From Campylobacter concisus (GTDB taxonomy: Bacteria; Campylobacterota; Campylobacteria; Campylobacterales; Campylobacteraceae), in contig NZ_LVLC01000012.1 of the NCBI RefSeq assembly GCF_002092855.1, positions 124,001-188,000 on the forward strand: a DNA stretch of 64,000 bases, given 5' to 3'. The translations under genes were made by a program, and so were the position numbers. Shown here in pieces: positions 27,359 to 36,015 of this stretch. The notes under the pieces are model-generated. The model did not search any database. It had not been told where the DNA came from and worked only from the letters and a program-made list of their open reading frames with translations. The first letter of the stretch is position 1; the number at the start of each line of letters is the position of its first letter.

Positions 27359-28258
27359 ATGTTACCAAGTTATAAAGATATGATGCTGCCTATTTTAGAA
27401 TTTGTTGCGCAAAAGAAAGAAGCAAATAGAGCTGAAATTTCTAAATTTATAATTGAGTATTTTAAGTTAAAAGACGAAGATCTTTTACAAAAAATAAAAA
27501 GAGGAACTCCAACTTATATAAATCGTACCGATTGGGCCTTATCCTATCTGGCTACGACAGCACAAGTAAAATCAAGGCCAGAAAAAGTGCCGCTTCAAAA
27601 AGTTGGTAGAAGCCTATTTGCCATAACAAATTTTGGCAAAGAGCTAGTAAGTGGCAAGGACAAAAAGAGCAAATTTCTCTCTTGGTACGATGAAATTTAC
27701 AAACAAGAGATAAGGCAAGAGAAAAAAGAAGTCACGGAAAACACCCCAGATGACAATATAGATGAAGCGCTTTGCAAGATAAAAGAAGAGCTAAAAAGTG
27801 AAATTTTATCTAGCATTTTAGAAAAAGAGCCGAGATTTTTTGAATACCTTGTAACAAAGCTACTTGAAAAGATGAATTATGGAGCTGGAAATCTCACAAA
27901 CAAAGGCCCAGACGGCGGGATAGATGGCATCATAGATGAAGATGAACTTGGGCTTTCTAAAATTTACATCCAAGCAAAAAGATACAAAGACGGCAGTAAT
28001 ATTCGTAGGCCAGAGATTCAGCAGTTTATCGGCGCCATCTCAAATAAAAATACTAAAAAAGGTGTCTTTATCACTACGGCAAAATTTACTAAAGAAGCTG
28101 AAAATTTCGCCAAAGATAATCAAAATTTTAGTGTGGTTTTGATAGATGGCGACAAGCTTGCAGAGCTAATGATAAAATACAAAGTCGGAGTTCAGACAAG
28201 CCAAATATATGAAATTTGCAAAATCGACACCGACTTTTTTGAGGAAAATAATTTTTAA
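27359..28258 (+). CDS. mrr: Mrr-like type IV restriction endonuclease
   Basis: The 299-residue protein has an N-terminal winged-helix Mrr_N region (LPSYKDMMLPILEFV and TDWALSYLATTAQV). The C-terminal PD-(D/E)xK nuclease domain shows GPDGGIDGIIDED, YIQAKRYK and RPEIQQFIGAI, matching the D-x-QxK arrangement of Mrr. Mrr enzymes cut DNA carrying foreign methylation and need no partner methylase; none is seen here. It stands as a single transcription unit, a small island between frdCAB and cdsA. The target modification cannot be told from sequence. Confidence 0.9.
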   Translation: MLPSYKDMMLPILEFVAQKKEANRAEISKFIIEYFKLKDEDLLQKIKRGTPTYINRTDWALSYLATTAQVKSRPEKVPLQKVGRSLFAITNFGKELVSGKDKKSKFLSWYDEIYKQEIRQEKKEVTENTPDDNIDEALCKIKEELKSEILSSILEKEPRFFEYLVTKLLEKMNYGAGNLTNKGPDGGIDGIIDEDELGLSKIYIQAKRYKDGSNIRRPEIQQFIGAISNKNTKKGVFITTAKFTKEAENFAKDNQNFSVVLIDGDKLAELMIKYKVGVQTSQIYEICKIDTDFFEENNF

Positions 28259-28453
28259 AATTTTAAGCCATAAAGCACTACTGCGTATATTTATTGCAAG
28301 TTGCTACTTGGGATCATTTCGGTCTTGCTTTATTTGTGAGTTTAAAAGACAAATTTAAATCTTTACTAACGCCAAAATAGTCTAAATTTACCAGCTTAAA
28401 ATGCTTTTTAAACCAAATTTTACTCTTATAAACGCCGTCTAAAATTTAAGTGT

Positions 28454-28459
28454 TATAAT
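28454..28459 (+). promoter_or_regulatory. Putative -10 element for the cdsA operon
   Basis: TATAAT lies 32 nt upstream of the cdsA ATG, with AAGGAGAGG as ribosome-binding site. The 28259-28453 spacer is otherwise without recognised features. Confidence 0.5.
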
Positions 28460-28490
28460 TACAGCGAAATAACGATTTTAAGGAGAGGAT

Positions 28491-29222
28491 ATGCAATCTC
28501 GCATAATCACTGGCGTTTTGATGTTTGTTGCTATTTTAGTAGTTTTTTTTATTGATAATTATATTTTAAATTTTATCTTGCTCGGCGCTGTGCTTTATTT
28601 TGCATTTAATGAGTCGCTCAAGCTTTATAATATCGATCACAAACAGCTAGTTTTTGCCGCACTTGCTTTTTACGTGCTTACATATTTTACAAATCCAATA
28701 TTCATAGCGATCCTTGCTATCATGCTGATTGCTTCGATCCTAGCTCACATAAAAAGTGAAAATTTAAAACTAGTCGCACCTTTTGTCTATCCGACCACGC
28801 CGATCTTTATGATGTGGATGCTTTACTCAGAGTATGGCGTAGGCTATCTTGTATGGCTTATTTTAAGCGTAGTTGCAAGCGATAGTGGTGCATTTTTTGT
28901 TGGCAAAATGTTTGGCAAACATCCATTTAGCCCAAGCTCACCAAATAAAACAATCGAAGGTGCAGCAGGCGGTGTGGCGATAGGCACTGTAATTGGCTGC
29001 ATTGTTGGAAATTTTGTAACTGAAGGATTTTTCCAAATTTTATTCTCAAGCTTTTTAGTCTGCGTGTTTGCGGTTTGGGGAGATTTGTTTGAGAGCTATT
29101 TAAAAAGACTTTGCGGTGTCAAAGATAGTGGTTCGCTCTTCCCAGGACACGGCGGCATGCTTGATAGGATAGATGGCTATTTATTTGGCGTAGTCGCTCT
29201 ACTTTGGTCGCTCTCGTGGTAA
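28491..29222 (+). CDS. cdsA: Phosphatidate cytidylyltransferase
   Basis: CdsA makes CDP-diacylglycerol, the precursor of phospholipids, in the inner membrane. The 243-residue protein has about seven hydrophobic helices, the segment SPNKTIEGAAGG, and the C-terminal family signature KRLCGVKDSGSLFPGHGG followed by LDRIDG. It is the first gene of a tightly packed run, cdsA-dxr-uraA-pgp1-tsaD, in which each gene overlaps the next. Confidence 0.95.
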   Translation: MQSRIITGVLMFVAILVVFFIDNYILNFILLGAVLYFAFNESLKLYNIDHKQLVFAALAFYVLTYFTNPIFIAILAIMLIASILAHIKSENLKLVAPFVYPTTPIFMMWMLYSEYGVGYLVWLILSVVASDSGAFFVGKMFGKHPFSPSSPNKTIEGAAGGVAIGTVIGCIVGNFVTEGFFQILFSSFLVCVFAVWGDLFESYLKRLCGVKDSGSLFPGHGGMLDRIDGYLFGVVALLWSLSW

Positions 29223-30313
29223 TACTTGGCTCAACTGGTTCAATCGGCAAAAACGCCCTTAATCTTTGCCAAAAATTTGGCGTAGAGGTTGAGGCGTTAA
29301 GCTGCGCTAAAAATGTAGATTTACTAAATGAGCAAATTTTAAAATTTAAACCAAAATTTGTCTGCGTAGGCGATGAAAAGCTAGCTAAAAATATAAAAAA
29401 CATAGAAGCTAAAAATATCTTTTTTGGTGAGGCTGGACTGCTGCAAATGCTAGAAATTTCAAGCTCAAAAAAGGTAATAAACGCCCTTGTTGGCTTTGCT
29501 GGCCTTGCTCCTAGCCTAAAGACGCAAACTCTTGGCAAAAGGCTTGCACTTGCAAACAAAGAGAGCCTTGTTGTTGGAGGCAAATTTCTAAAAACTAGAG
29601 AAATTTCACCAATAGACAGTGAGCACTTTGGGCTTAAATTTCTACTAGAAAACAAAACTGCACCAAAAAGACTCATCATCACAGCAAGTGGCGGCGCATT
29701 TTATAAAAAGCCGATCAAATTTCTAAAAGACGCCACACCAAGTGATGCTTTGAAGCATCCAAACTGGGATATGGGCGCAAAGATCACTATTGATAGTGCG
29801 ACGATGGCAAATAAGCTTTTTGAGGTGATGGAAGCTTACTGGCTTTATGGCGTCAAGGAGATCGAGGCTGTGATAGAACCAACTTCTGCGATACACGCCG
29901 TAGTTGAATTTATAGACGGCTCAAGTACGATGCACCTCTCGCGACCTGATATGAAGCTAGCTATCGCTCATGCTATGTTTGAAAATATCAGTGAAAATAT
30001 CGTTTCACATGCAAATTTACTTGATCTAAAAAATATAAAATTTCATAAAATAAGCCTTAAAAAATATCCCATTTTTTCGCTAAAAGATGAAGTACTAGCA
30101 AACCCTGATCTAGGTGTAGTGATAAATGCTGCAAATGAGATTGGAGTATTTAGCTTTTTAGAGAAAAAATGCTCGTTTTTGGATATCTCAAAGCTCGTTT
30201 TAAGCTCTGTTAAAAATTTTAGAAATATTAAAATTTCAAATATTGATGAAATTTTTGAAGCTGATAAAGAAGTTAGAAATTACGCAAAAAGGATGTTAAA
30301 TGCAAAGGTATGA
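29216..30313 (+). CDS. dxr: 1-deoxy-D-xylulose 5-phosphate reductoisomerase
   Basis: Dxr performs the second step of the MEP isoprenoid pathway, using NADPH. The protein has the Rossmann start ILGSTGSIGKNAL, ALANKESLVVGG, ITASGGAFYK, the metal-binding IDSATMANKLFEVMEA, and NAANEIGV. I place the start at GTG 29216, which overlaps the cdsA stop and gives the usual short N-terminus; a TTG at 29204 would add four residues. No strong ribosome-binding site is seen, so coupling to cdsA translation is likely. About 365 residues. Confidence 0.94.
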   Translation: MVILGSTGSIGKNALNLCQKFGVEVEALSCAKNVDLLNEQILKFKPKFVCVGDEKLAKNIKNIEAKNIFFGEAGLLQMLEISSSKKVINALVGFAGLAPSLKTQTLGKRLALANKESLVVGGKFLKTREISPIDSEHFGLKFLLENKTAPKRLIITASGGAFYKKPIKFLKDATPSDALKHPNWDMGAKITIDSATMANKLFEVMEAYWLYGVKEIEAVIEPTSAIHAVVEFIDGSSTMHLSRPDMKLAIAHAMFENISENIVSHANLLDLKNIKFHKISLKKYPIFSLKDEVLANPDLGVVINAANEIGVFSFLEKKCSFLDISKLVLSSVKNFRNIKISNIDEIFEADKEVRNYAKRMLNAKV

Positions 30314-31535
30314 GGGTTATAAATTTGATCCCAAACAAAGCTTAATTGGCGTTCAGTTTTTATTTGTCGCCTTTGGTGCACTGGTATTAGTGCCGATACT
30401 TACGGGGCTAGATGCAAATGTAGCTCTCTTTACAGCCGGTCTTGGCACGCTACTTTTTCAGCTAATCACTAGGAAAAATGTTCCGCCTATTTTTTTAGCA
30501 AGCTCCTTTGCTTTTATCGCGCCACTTCAGTACGGTATCGAAAAATGGGGCATAGCCGTGACGATGGGGGGCGTTATATTTGCTGGATTTTTCTACGTTG
30601 TTTTAAGCCTCGTGGTCCGATTTGGCGGAGAGAAAATTTTGCATAAAATTTTGCCTCCAGTTGTCGTTGGACCTGTCATCATGACAATAGGCCTTATCCT
30701 TGCTCCAAATGCCGTCAAAATGGCAACATCAGCTACTGAAATTTATACCCAAAATGAGGCGATGATCGTCGCTGGCATTTCGTTAGTGGCTACTATTTTA
30801 GTGATGATGCTTGGACGTGGCATGTTTAGGCTTATACCTATTTTGCTTGGTATTATCACCGGATACATCGTAGCTTACTGCTTTGGCATGGTTGATTTTA
30901 CTCCTATCTTTAATGCACCTTGGTTTAGAATGCCAAATTTCACTACACCAAAATTTGAGTTTGAAGCGATCATTTATATGATACCTATCGCCATCGCTCC
31001 AGCGATCGAGCACATAGGCGATATGCTTGCTATATCAAATGTTACAAAAGAAGATTTTCTAAAAAATCCAGGCCTTAAAAACACGCTCCTTGGAGATGGT
31101 CTTGCCACTTCGCTTGCTGCTTTTTTTGGTGGCCCGCCAAACACTACATACTCAGAGGTCACAGGCGCAGTTAGCCTTACAAAAGCTTATAATCCAGCGA
31201 TCATGACCTTTGCAGCGATCACTGCCATCGTACTAGCCTTCGTTGGTAAGCTAGGAGCGGTGCTCTCAACTATCCCAGCCCCAGTCATCGGCGGTATCAT
31301 GCTGCTACTTTTTGGCATCATCGCAAGCGTTGGTATGGAAACACTTATAAAAAATAAAGTCGATCTTGCAGACCCTAGAAATATGATAATCGTAGCCCTC
31401 ATCTTCATCTTTGCCATCGGTGGCATGGTGCTTGACCTTGGAGCGGTTAAATTTTCAGGTATCGGACTTGGTGCAGTTACTGGCATAGTTTTAAATTTGC
31501 TTTTACCAAAAACAAAGCATTACGAAGGATATTAA
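30300..31535 (+). CDS. uraA: Uracil permease (NCS2 family)
   Basis: The 411-residue protein has about 12-14 hydrophobic segments and the NCS2 pattern: FVAFGALVLVPILTGLD, PPVVVGPVIMTIG, IAPAIEHIGDMLAIS (the substrate-binding Glu region) and GDGLATSLAAFFGGPPNTTYSE. These features fit UraA/PyrP uracil:proton symporters more than xanthine carriers. It overlaps dxr by 14 nt and its stop shares a base with the next ATG. A G6 run (about 30566-30571) lies within the gene. Confidence 0.88.
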   Translation: MQRYEGYKFDPKQSLIGVQFLFVAFGALVLVPILTGLDANVALFTAGLGTLLFQLITRKNVPPIFLASSFAFIAPLQYGIEKWGIAVTMGGVIFAGFFYVVLSLVVRFGGEKILHKILPPVVVGPVIMTIGLILAPNAVKMATSATEIYTQNEAMIVAGISLVATILVMMLGRGMFRLIPILLGIITGYIVAYCFGMVDFTPIFNAPWFRMPNFTTPKFEFEAIIYMIPIAIAPAIEHIGDMLAISNVTKEDFLKNPGLKNTLLGDGLATSLAAFFGGPPNTTYSEVTGAVSLTKAYNPAIMTFAAITAIVLAFVGKLGAVLSTIPAPVIGGIMLLLFGIIASVGMETLIKNKVDLADPRNMIIVALIFIFAIGGMVLDLGAVKFSGIGLGAVTGIVLNLLLPKTKHYEGY

Positions 31536-32827
31536 TGCGTAAATTTTTACTTTTTTTACTAACCTTTGCCACTGCTAGTTTAGCCAATACTTTAGACTAT
31601 GCGCTTATCAAAAAAGGTGAGCCAAGCGAAAACACGATGTTGTTAATCGGTGGCATTCAAGGCGATGAGCCAGGTGGATTTTTGGCAGCCTCTATCGTAG
31701 CCACCGACTACAACATCACAAAAGGCTCGCTTTGGGTCGTGCCAAATTTAAATTTCCCAAGCATAATCGAGCGAAGTCGTGGCACAAAAGGCGATATGAA
31801 TAGAAAATTTGCCCATGTCGATAAAAACGATCCAGACTATAACTCAGTAATGAAGATAAAAGATGTCATCACCGATAAAAACGTCACGCTCATCTTAAAT
31901 TTACACGATGGAAGTGGCTATTACAGAGATAAATTTATAAATAAAGACGAAAATCCAGATAAATGGGGCAATACTTGCATAATAGATCAAAGCACGCTTC
32001 CTGGCTCAAAATATCCAGAGCTTGAAAGTATCGCCTCAAGCGTAAAAGATGTGCTAAATAAGCATCTAATAGATCAAAAACACCAGTATCACATCAAAAA
32101 TACGCATACTGCAATGGGTGATAAAGAGATGCTAAAAAGCCTAACTTACTATGCTATCACTCAAAATAAATCAGCCTTTGCAAACGAAGCTAGTAAAAAT
32201 TTAAACGCCGAGCAAAGGACTTATTACCATCTAATCGCCATTGAAGAATATATGAAAAAGGCTGGCATTAGCTTTACTAGGCCGTTTAATCTTGATGTTA
32301 AAAGCGTAAAAAAGGCAATCGAAAAAGAGATTAGACTCGAGCTTGAAAATTCATACGCGATAAGTCTTAAAAATCTAAAGCCTTTAATAAATTTTGTCCC
32401 GCTTAAAAAAGGCGAGTTAAATTACAGCTCACCAAATCCGCTAATAGCCGTCATAAAAGAAAATGGTAGCTTCAAAGTGCAATACGGCAACCGCTTTGTT
32501 ACTAGATTAAAACCACAATATTTTGAGTTTGCAAAGCCACTTGAGGAAATTTTACTAATAAGCGACGGTAGCGAGTTTAAATTAAAAAGTGGCGATAAAT
32601 TTAGCGTGAAAAAGAGCTTTAAAATAAAATCACTTAAAAACGTGCGCGTAAACGTCATAGGATATGGCACAAAAAGTATAGATGAGAGCGAGCAAGAAGT
32701 GGCTAAAAATAGCCTAAATAAAAGCTATAGCATCGATAAAGATGGCAAAATTTATAGAGTCGAGTTTTATAAAAACGAAGATGGCAAAGAGAAATTTGCT
32801 GGCATGATCTTAGCGGAGTTTAGATGA
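31535..32827 (+). CDS. pgp1: Peptidoglycan DL-carboxypeptidase Pgp1/Csd4 (helical cell shape)
   Basis: This periplasmic zinc peptidase trims muramyl tripeptides to dipeptides; loss of the orthologues in C. jejuni and H. pylori straightens the helical cell. The 430-residue protein has a signal peptide (about 1-17) and an M14-like domain with the unusual zinc set Gln42 and Glu45 (GGIQGDEPGG) plus His124 (NLHDGSG). A catalytic Glu follows in AFANEASK. Two C-terminal beta-rich regions complete the fold. Linkage to tsaD matches C. jejuni. Coordination by Gln instead of His is described for Csd4. Confidence 0.93.
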   Translation: MRKFLLFLLTFATASLANTLDYALIKKGEPSENTMLLIGGIQGDEPGGFLAASIVATDYNITKGSLWVVPNLNFPSIIERSRGTKGDMNRKFAHVDKNDPDYNSVMKIKDVITDKNVTLILNLHDGSGYYRDKFINKDENPDKWGNTCIIDQSTLPGSKYPELESIASSVKDVLNKHLIDQKHQYHIKNTHTAMGDKEMLKSLTYYAITQNKSAFANEASKNLNAEQRTYYHLIAIEEYMKKAGISFTRPFNLDVKSVKKAIEKEIRLELENSYAISLKNLKPLINFVPLKKGELNYSSPNPLIAVIKENGSFKVQYGNRFVTRLKPQYFEFAKPLEEILLISDGSEFKLKSGDKFSVKKSFKIKSLKNVRVNVIGYGTKSIDESEQEVAKNSLNKSYSIDKDGKIYRVEFYKNEDGKEKFAGMILAEFR

Positions 32828-33831
32828 TACTTGGCATCGAAAGTAGCTGCGATGATAGCTCGGTCGCACTAATAGATGAACGCACTTTAGAGAAGACTTA
32901 TTATAAAAAAATTTCTCAAGAGGAGGAGCACGCTATCTTTGGTGGCGTGGTTCCTGAGCTTGCAGCAAGACTTCATACAAAGGCACTACCGGCACTTTTA
33001 GAGGATATCTTGCCAAATTTTAAAGAAATAAAAGCGATCGCTGTAACAAATGAGCCGGGTCTTAGTGTGAGCCTAATAGGTGGCGTCAGCATGGCAAAAG
33101 CATTAAGCGTTGCTCTTAATATCCCGCTAATTGCCGTAAATCATTTAGTTGGTCACATCTACTCACTATTTTTAGATTGCGAAGCCACCTTTCCACTTGG
33201 CGTCCTGCTAGTAAGTGGTGGGCATACGATGATCCTAGAGATTGACGAAAATGGTGAAATCACTGAGCTAGCAAGCACTAGCGATGATAGCTTTGGTGAG
33301 AGCTTTGACAAGGTTGCTAAAATGCTTGATCTTGGCTATCCAGGCGGTGCCGTAGTTCAGCAAAATGCCCTACTTTGCAAAGACAAAGAGAGGTTTCATT
33401 TTACCATTCCACTTCTTCACGATAAACGCCTTGAATATAGTTTTTCAGGGCTTAAAAACCAAGTCAGAGTCGAAATTTCAAAGCTAGAAAATATCACACA
33501 AAAGGATATCGCTGAAATCTGCTACGCATTTGAAAATACTGCCTGTGAGCACATTTTAAACAAGCTTGAAAAGGTCTTTTGTTTAAGAAATTTTAAGCGT
33601 TTTGGCGTAGTTGGCGGTGCAAGTGCAAATCTAAATTTACGAAAAAGGCTTGAGATGCTTTGTCAAAAAAACGAGTGCGAGCTTTTGCTAGCTCCACTTG
33701 AGTTTTGCTCTGATAACGCCTTAATGATAGCAAGAGCGGGACGTGAGAAGTACCTAAAAGGCGAGTTTGTAAACCATAGCGAGCTAAATATAAACCCAAG
33801 AGTTAGCTTTAAAAAGCTTGAGTTAAATTAA
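32824..33831 (+). CDS. tsaD: tRNA N6-threonylcarbamoyladenosine transferase TsaD
   Basis: TsaD transfers the threonylcarbamoyl group to A37 of tRNAs that read ANN codons, together with TsaB, TsaC and TsaE. The 335-residue protein has the ASKHA start LGIESSCDDSSVALI, metal-binding histidines in AVNHLVGHIYS, LVSGGHTMIL, and GVVGGASANLNLR. It overlaps pgp1 at ATGA. The older names are gcp and ygjD. Confidence 0.96.
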   Translation: MILGIESSCDDSSVALIDERTLEKTYYKKISQEEEHAIFGGVVPELAARLHTKALPALLEDILPNFKEIKAIAVTNEPGLSVSLIGGVSMAKALSVALNIPLIAVNHLVGHIYSLFLDCEATFPLGVLLVSGGHTMILEIDENGEITELASTSDDSFGESFDKVAKMLDLGYPGGAVVQQNALLCKDKERFHFTIPLLHDKRLEYSFSGLKNQVRVEISKLENITQKDIAEICYAFENTACEHILNKLEKVFCLRNFKRFGVVGGASANLNLRKRLEMLCQKNECELLLAPLEFCSDNALMIARAGREKYLKGEFVNHSELNINPRVSFKKLELN

Positions 33832-33927
33832 ACTTTTTAAAAACATAAAATTTTGCGCCTAAATCTTGATAGCTTCGTAAGTAAAAACGTAATAAAATCT
33901 AAAAAATTTTAAAAAAAAGAATCTTTA

Positions 33928-36015
33928 ATGGACGAGTTTTTAAATCACGCTTGGCATTTAAATAAAATTTACGCCAACACTAATGCGAGCGTGCCTTTCT
34001 ACCCAGATCTACTGGCGCTTCTTTTATCTTGTGATGAGAAAAATTTGGATGAGTTTATGGCTCTTGCCGAGTTTAGAACTATCTTAAAAAAGCTAGGCGT
34101 TGGACTTGATATCTTTAGCATACAAAGTGCTCAGCTAGCCACGCTAAAAGCACTAAATGAGGCAAAAATTTTAAGCGATGAACTCATAATCTACTTACAA
34201 AAGCTACGTGACGAAAAGATAATTAGCCATGAAAAATTTGATTTTTTAATAAAATTTATAAGCAAAAACTCAAATCAAAATAAAGCTGAAATTTCTAATG
34301 TAAAGCCAAAAGATCACTTTCACAAGAGCCTAGATTTTCTAAACGAGATAAATGAAAAAGCAAGCATGCTTGATGAAGATAAAGAATTTTTACTAGCTTT
34401 AAAAAACGCCAAAAAAAGATCAAATGAAACACTTTTTAACATCGCAGTAAGCGGCATCATAAACTCTGGCAAATCAACGCTTTTAAATGCGCTTTTAAAT
34501 AAATCCATCCTTGGCACTTCAAATGTGCCTGAGACCATAAATTTAACCATCTTAAAGCACGCATCAAATAGCCATGCAAAGGTAAATTTTTATAGCCCAG
34601 ACGAGCTAGAAAAGCTTGGACTTTCAAGCAAAAATTTACCAGCTAGTAGCGTAGAGATTAGCCTAGATGAGATAAAAAACTATACATCTTCAAGCTCAAA
34701 AACGGCAAATCTCGTAAAAAGCGTTGAGCTTTATGATGACTTGGAGCTTTTAAGAGATAATGTCTGCATTATAGACACTCCGGGCATAGATGATGCGATC
34801 GTTTTAAGAGAGCAAATAACTACAAATTTTATGAAAGAGTGCGACCTTTTGGCTCATCTCATGAATGCTTCGCAAAGTGCAACGCAAAAGGACGCACTAT
34901 TTTTGAAAAAATGCCTTGAAAACTCACACATCGTAAGAGTTGCTATCGTGCTAACTCATGCTGACGAGTTAGACGCAAAGGGTATTAATGAAACGCTTAA
35001 CTACGTAAAAAAGGCGATCGGTGAGCAGATAAATGACATTAAGATAGATTATTTTGCCCTTAGCGCGAAAGCTTATCTTGATGGTGCTTTAAATAGTGGC
35101 GTGCCGGAGTTTAAAGAGTATCTTTACGATGTGCTTTTTGGTAAAGACTCTAAAAAATCAGCTCTCATTTTAAGCTCATATCAAAAAGAATTGCAAAATA
35201 TTTTAAAAACAAAACTCGAAGCCACAAAGGCTGAAATTTTAGAGCTTAAAGCATTTGGTTTAGAGCTAGAAGCTTTGCAAAACGAGCAAGCAAATATCAA
35301 AAATTCTCTTAATGAAAATTTCACAAAACTTGAAAGGCTTTTAGAAAGCGAGCTAAAAAAACTAGATGATAAAAATGCAAAAGATATCTATAAAATGGGG
35401 CTTGAAGCGTTACTGCAAAATCTAAATGAAAAGCTTAAGAGTGAGATTGCTTACTGTAAAAGTAAAAGAGAAAATTTAAATCTAAAGCGTCTTACACAAA
35501 TAGCAAAAACTACACTTTGTGACGGAGTTGCGGCACTCATGAGAGAGGCCAGAAATGAAACTTTGGTGCAGACAAAGTCATGCGAGCAAAATATCGCTTT
35601 AAGCTTTGATGGCTTTAAGGTGAGTGAAAATAAAATTTTTAGTATAAATGACTTTTTAAAGCAAATGGGTGTGGAGCTTGATTTTAGCGAGCTTTTAGAT
35701 GAACTTGAAGCTAAAATTTTAAGTAAAAATGAGCCAGATGAGGCACTTTTAAGTTTAAGAGAGAATTTACTTAACAATAAAAGCATATCGCAGTTTTGTG
35801 AGATGCTAGCAGAACACGAAAAAAAGCTGCTAAAAGAGCGAGTAAAAGCTTATGAGATGAGCCAAAAAGAGACTCTAAACCAAAGGCTTTTAGTACTCAA
35901 TGAAAAACTTAATGAGCTCAATTTACAAAATCAAAGCTCGATTTTAAAGCTTAAACAAAAGACCTCCTTGCAAGATGAAATTTACTCACTTTTAGAGGAT
36001 ATTAAAAATGTTTAA
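33928..36015 (+). CDS. Dynamin-like GTPase, DLP1-type (Cj0411-like)
   Basis: The 695-residue protein has a GTPase domain starting near residue 170: G1 SGIINSGKSTLLNALL, a conserved Thr in VPETINLT (G2), G3 IDTPGIDD, and a G4-like LTHADELD. About 160 N-terminal helical residues precede it, and a long heptad-rich helical stalk follows (about 400-695). Bacterial dynamin-like proteins bind and remodel membranes. In C. jejuni the paired proteins Cj0411 and Cj0412 are reported to assemble together and tether membranes. The stop overlaps the start of the partner gene by 8 nt. No transmembrane helix is obvious. Confidence 0.88.
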   Translation: MDEFLNHAWHLNKIYANTNASVPFYPDLLALLLSCDEKNLDEFMALAEFRTILKKLGVGLDIFSIQSAQLATLKALNEAKILSDELIIYLQKLRDEKIISHEKFDFLIKFISKNSNQNKAEISNVKPKDHFHKSLDFLNEINEKASMLDEDKEFLLALKNAKKRSNETLFNIAVSGIINSGKSTLLNALLNKSILGTSNVPETINLTILKHASNSHAKVNFYSPDELEKLGLSSKNLPASSVEISLDEIKNYTSSSSKTANLVKSVELYDDLELLRDNVCIIDTPGIDDAIVLREQITTNFMKECDLLAHLMNASQSATQKDALFLKKCLENSHIVRVAIVLTHADELDAKGINETLNYVKKAIGEQINDIKIDYFALSAKAYLDGALNSGVPEFKEYLYDVLFGKDSKKSALILSSYQKELQNILKTKLEATKAEILELKAFGLELEALQNEQANIKNSLNENFTKLERLLESELKKLDDKNAKDIYKMGLEALLQNLNEKLKSEIAYCKSKRENLNLKRLTQIAKTTLCDGVAALMREARNETLVQTKSCEQNIALSFDGFKVSENKIFSINDFLKQMGVELDFSELLDELEAKILSKNEPDEALLSLRENLLNNKSISQFCEMLAEHEKKLLKERVKAYEMSQKETLNQRLLVLNEKLNELNLQNQSSILKLKQKTSLQDEIYSLLEDIKNV

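Noticed and set aside
28545-28552. T8 run in cdsA as a contingency locus
   Set aside because: It encodes part of a membrane helix in an essential gene and the frame is intact; a run of this type is common in AT-rich genes.
30566-30571. G6 run in uraA as a phase-variable tract
   Set aside because: It is shorter than the G7-G8 or longer runs usually variable in Campylobacter, and it encodes an ordinary Met-Gly-Gly sequence in a conserved region.
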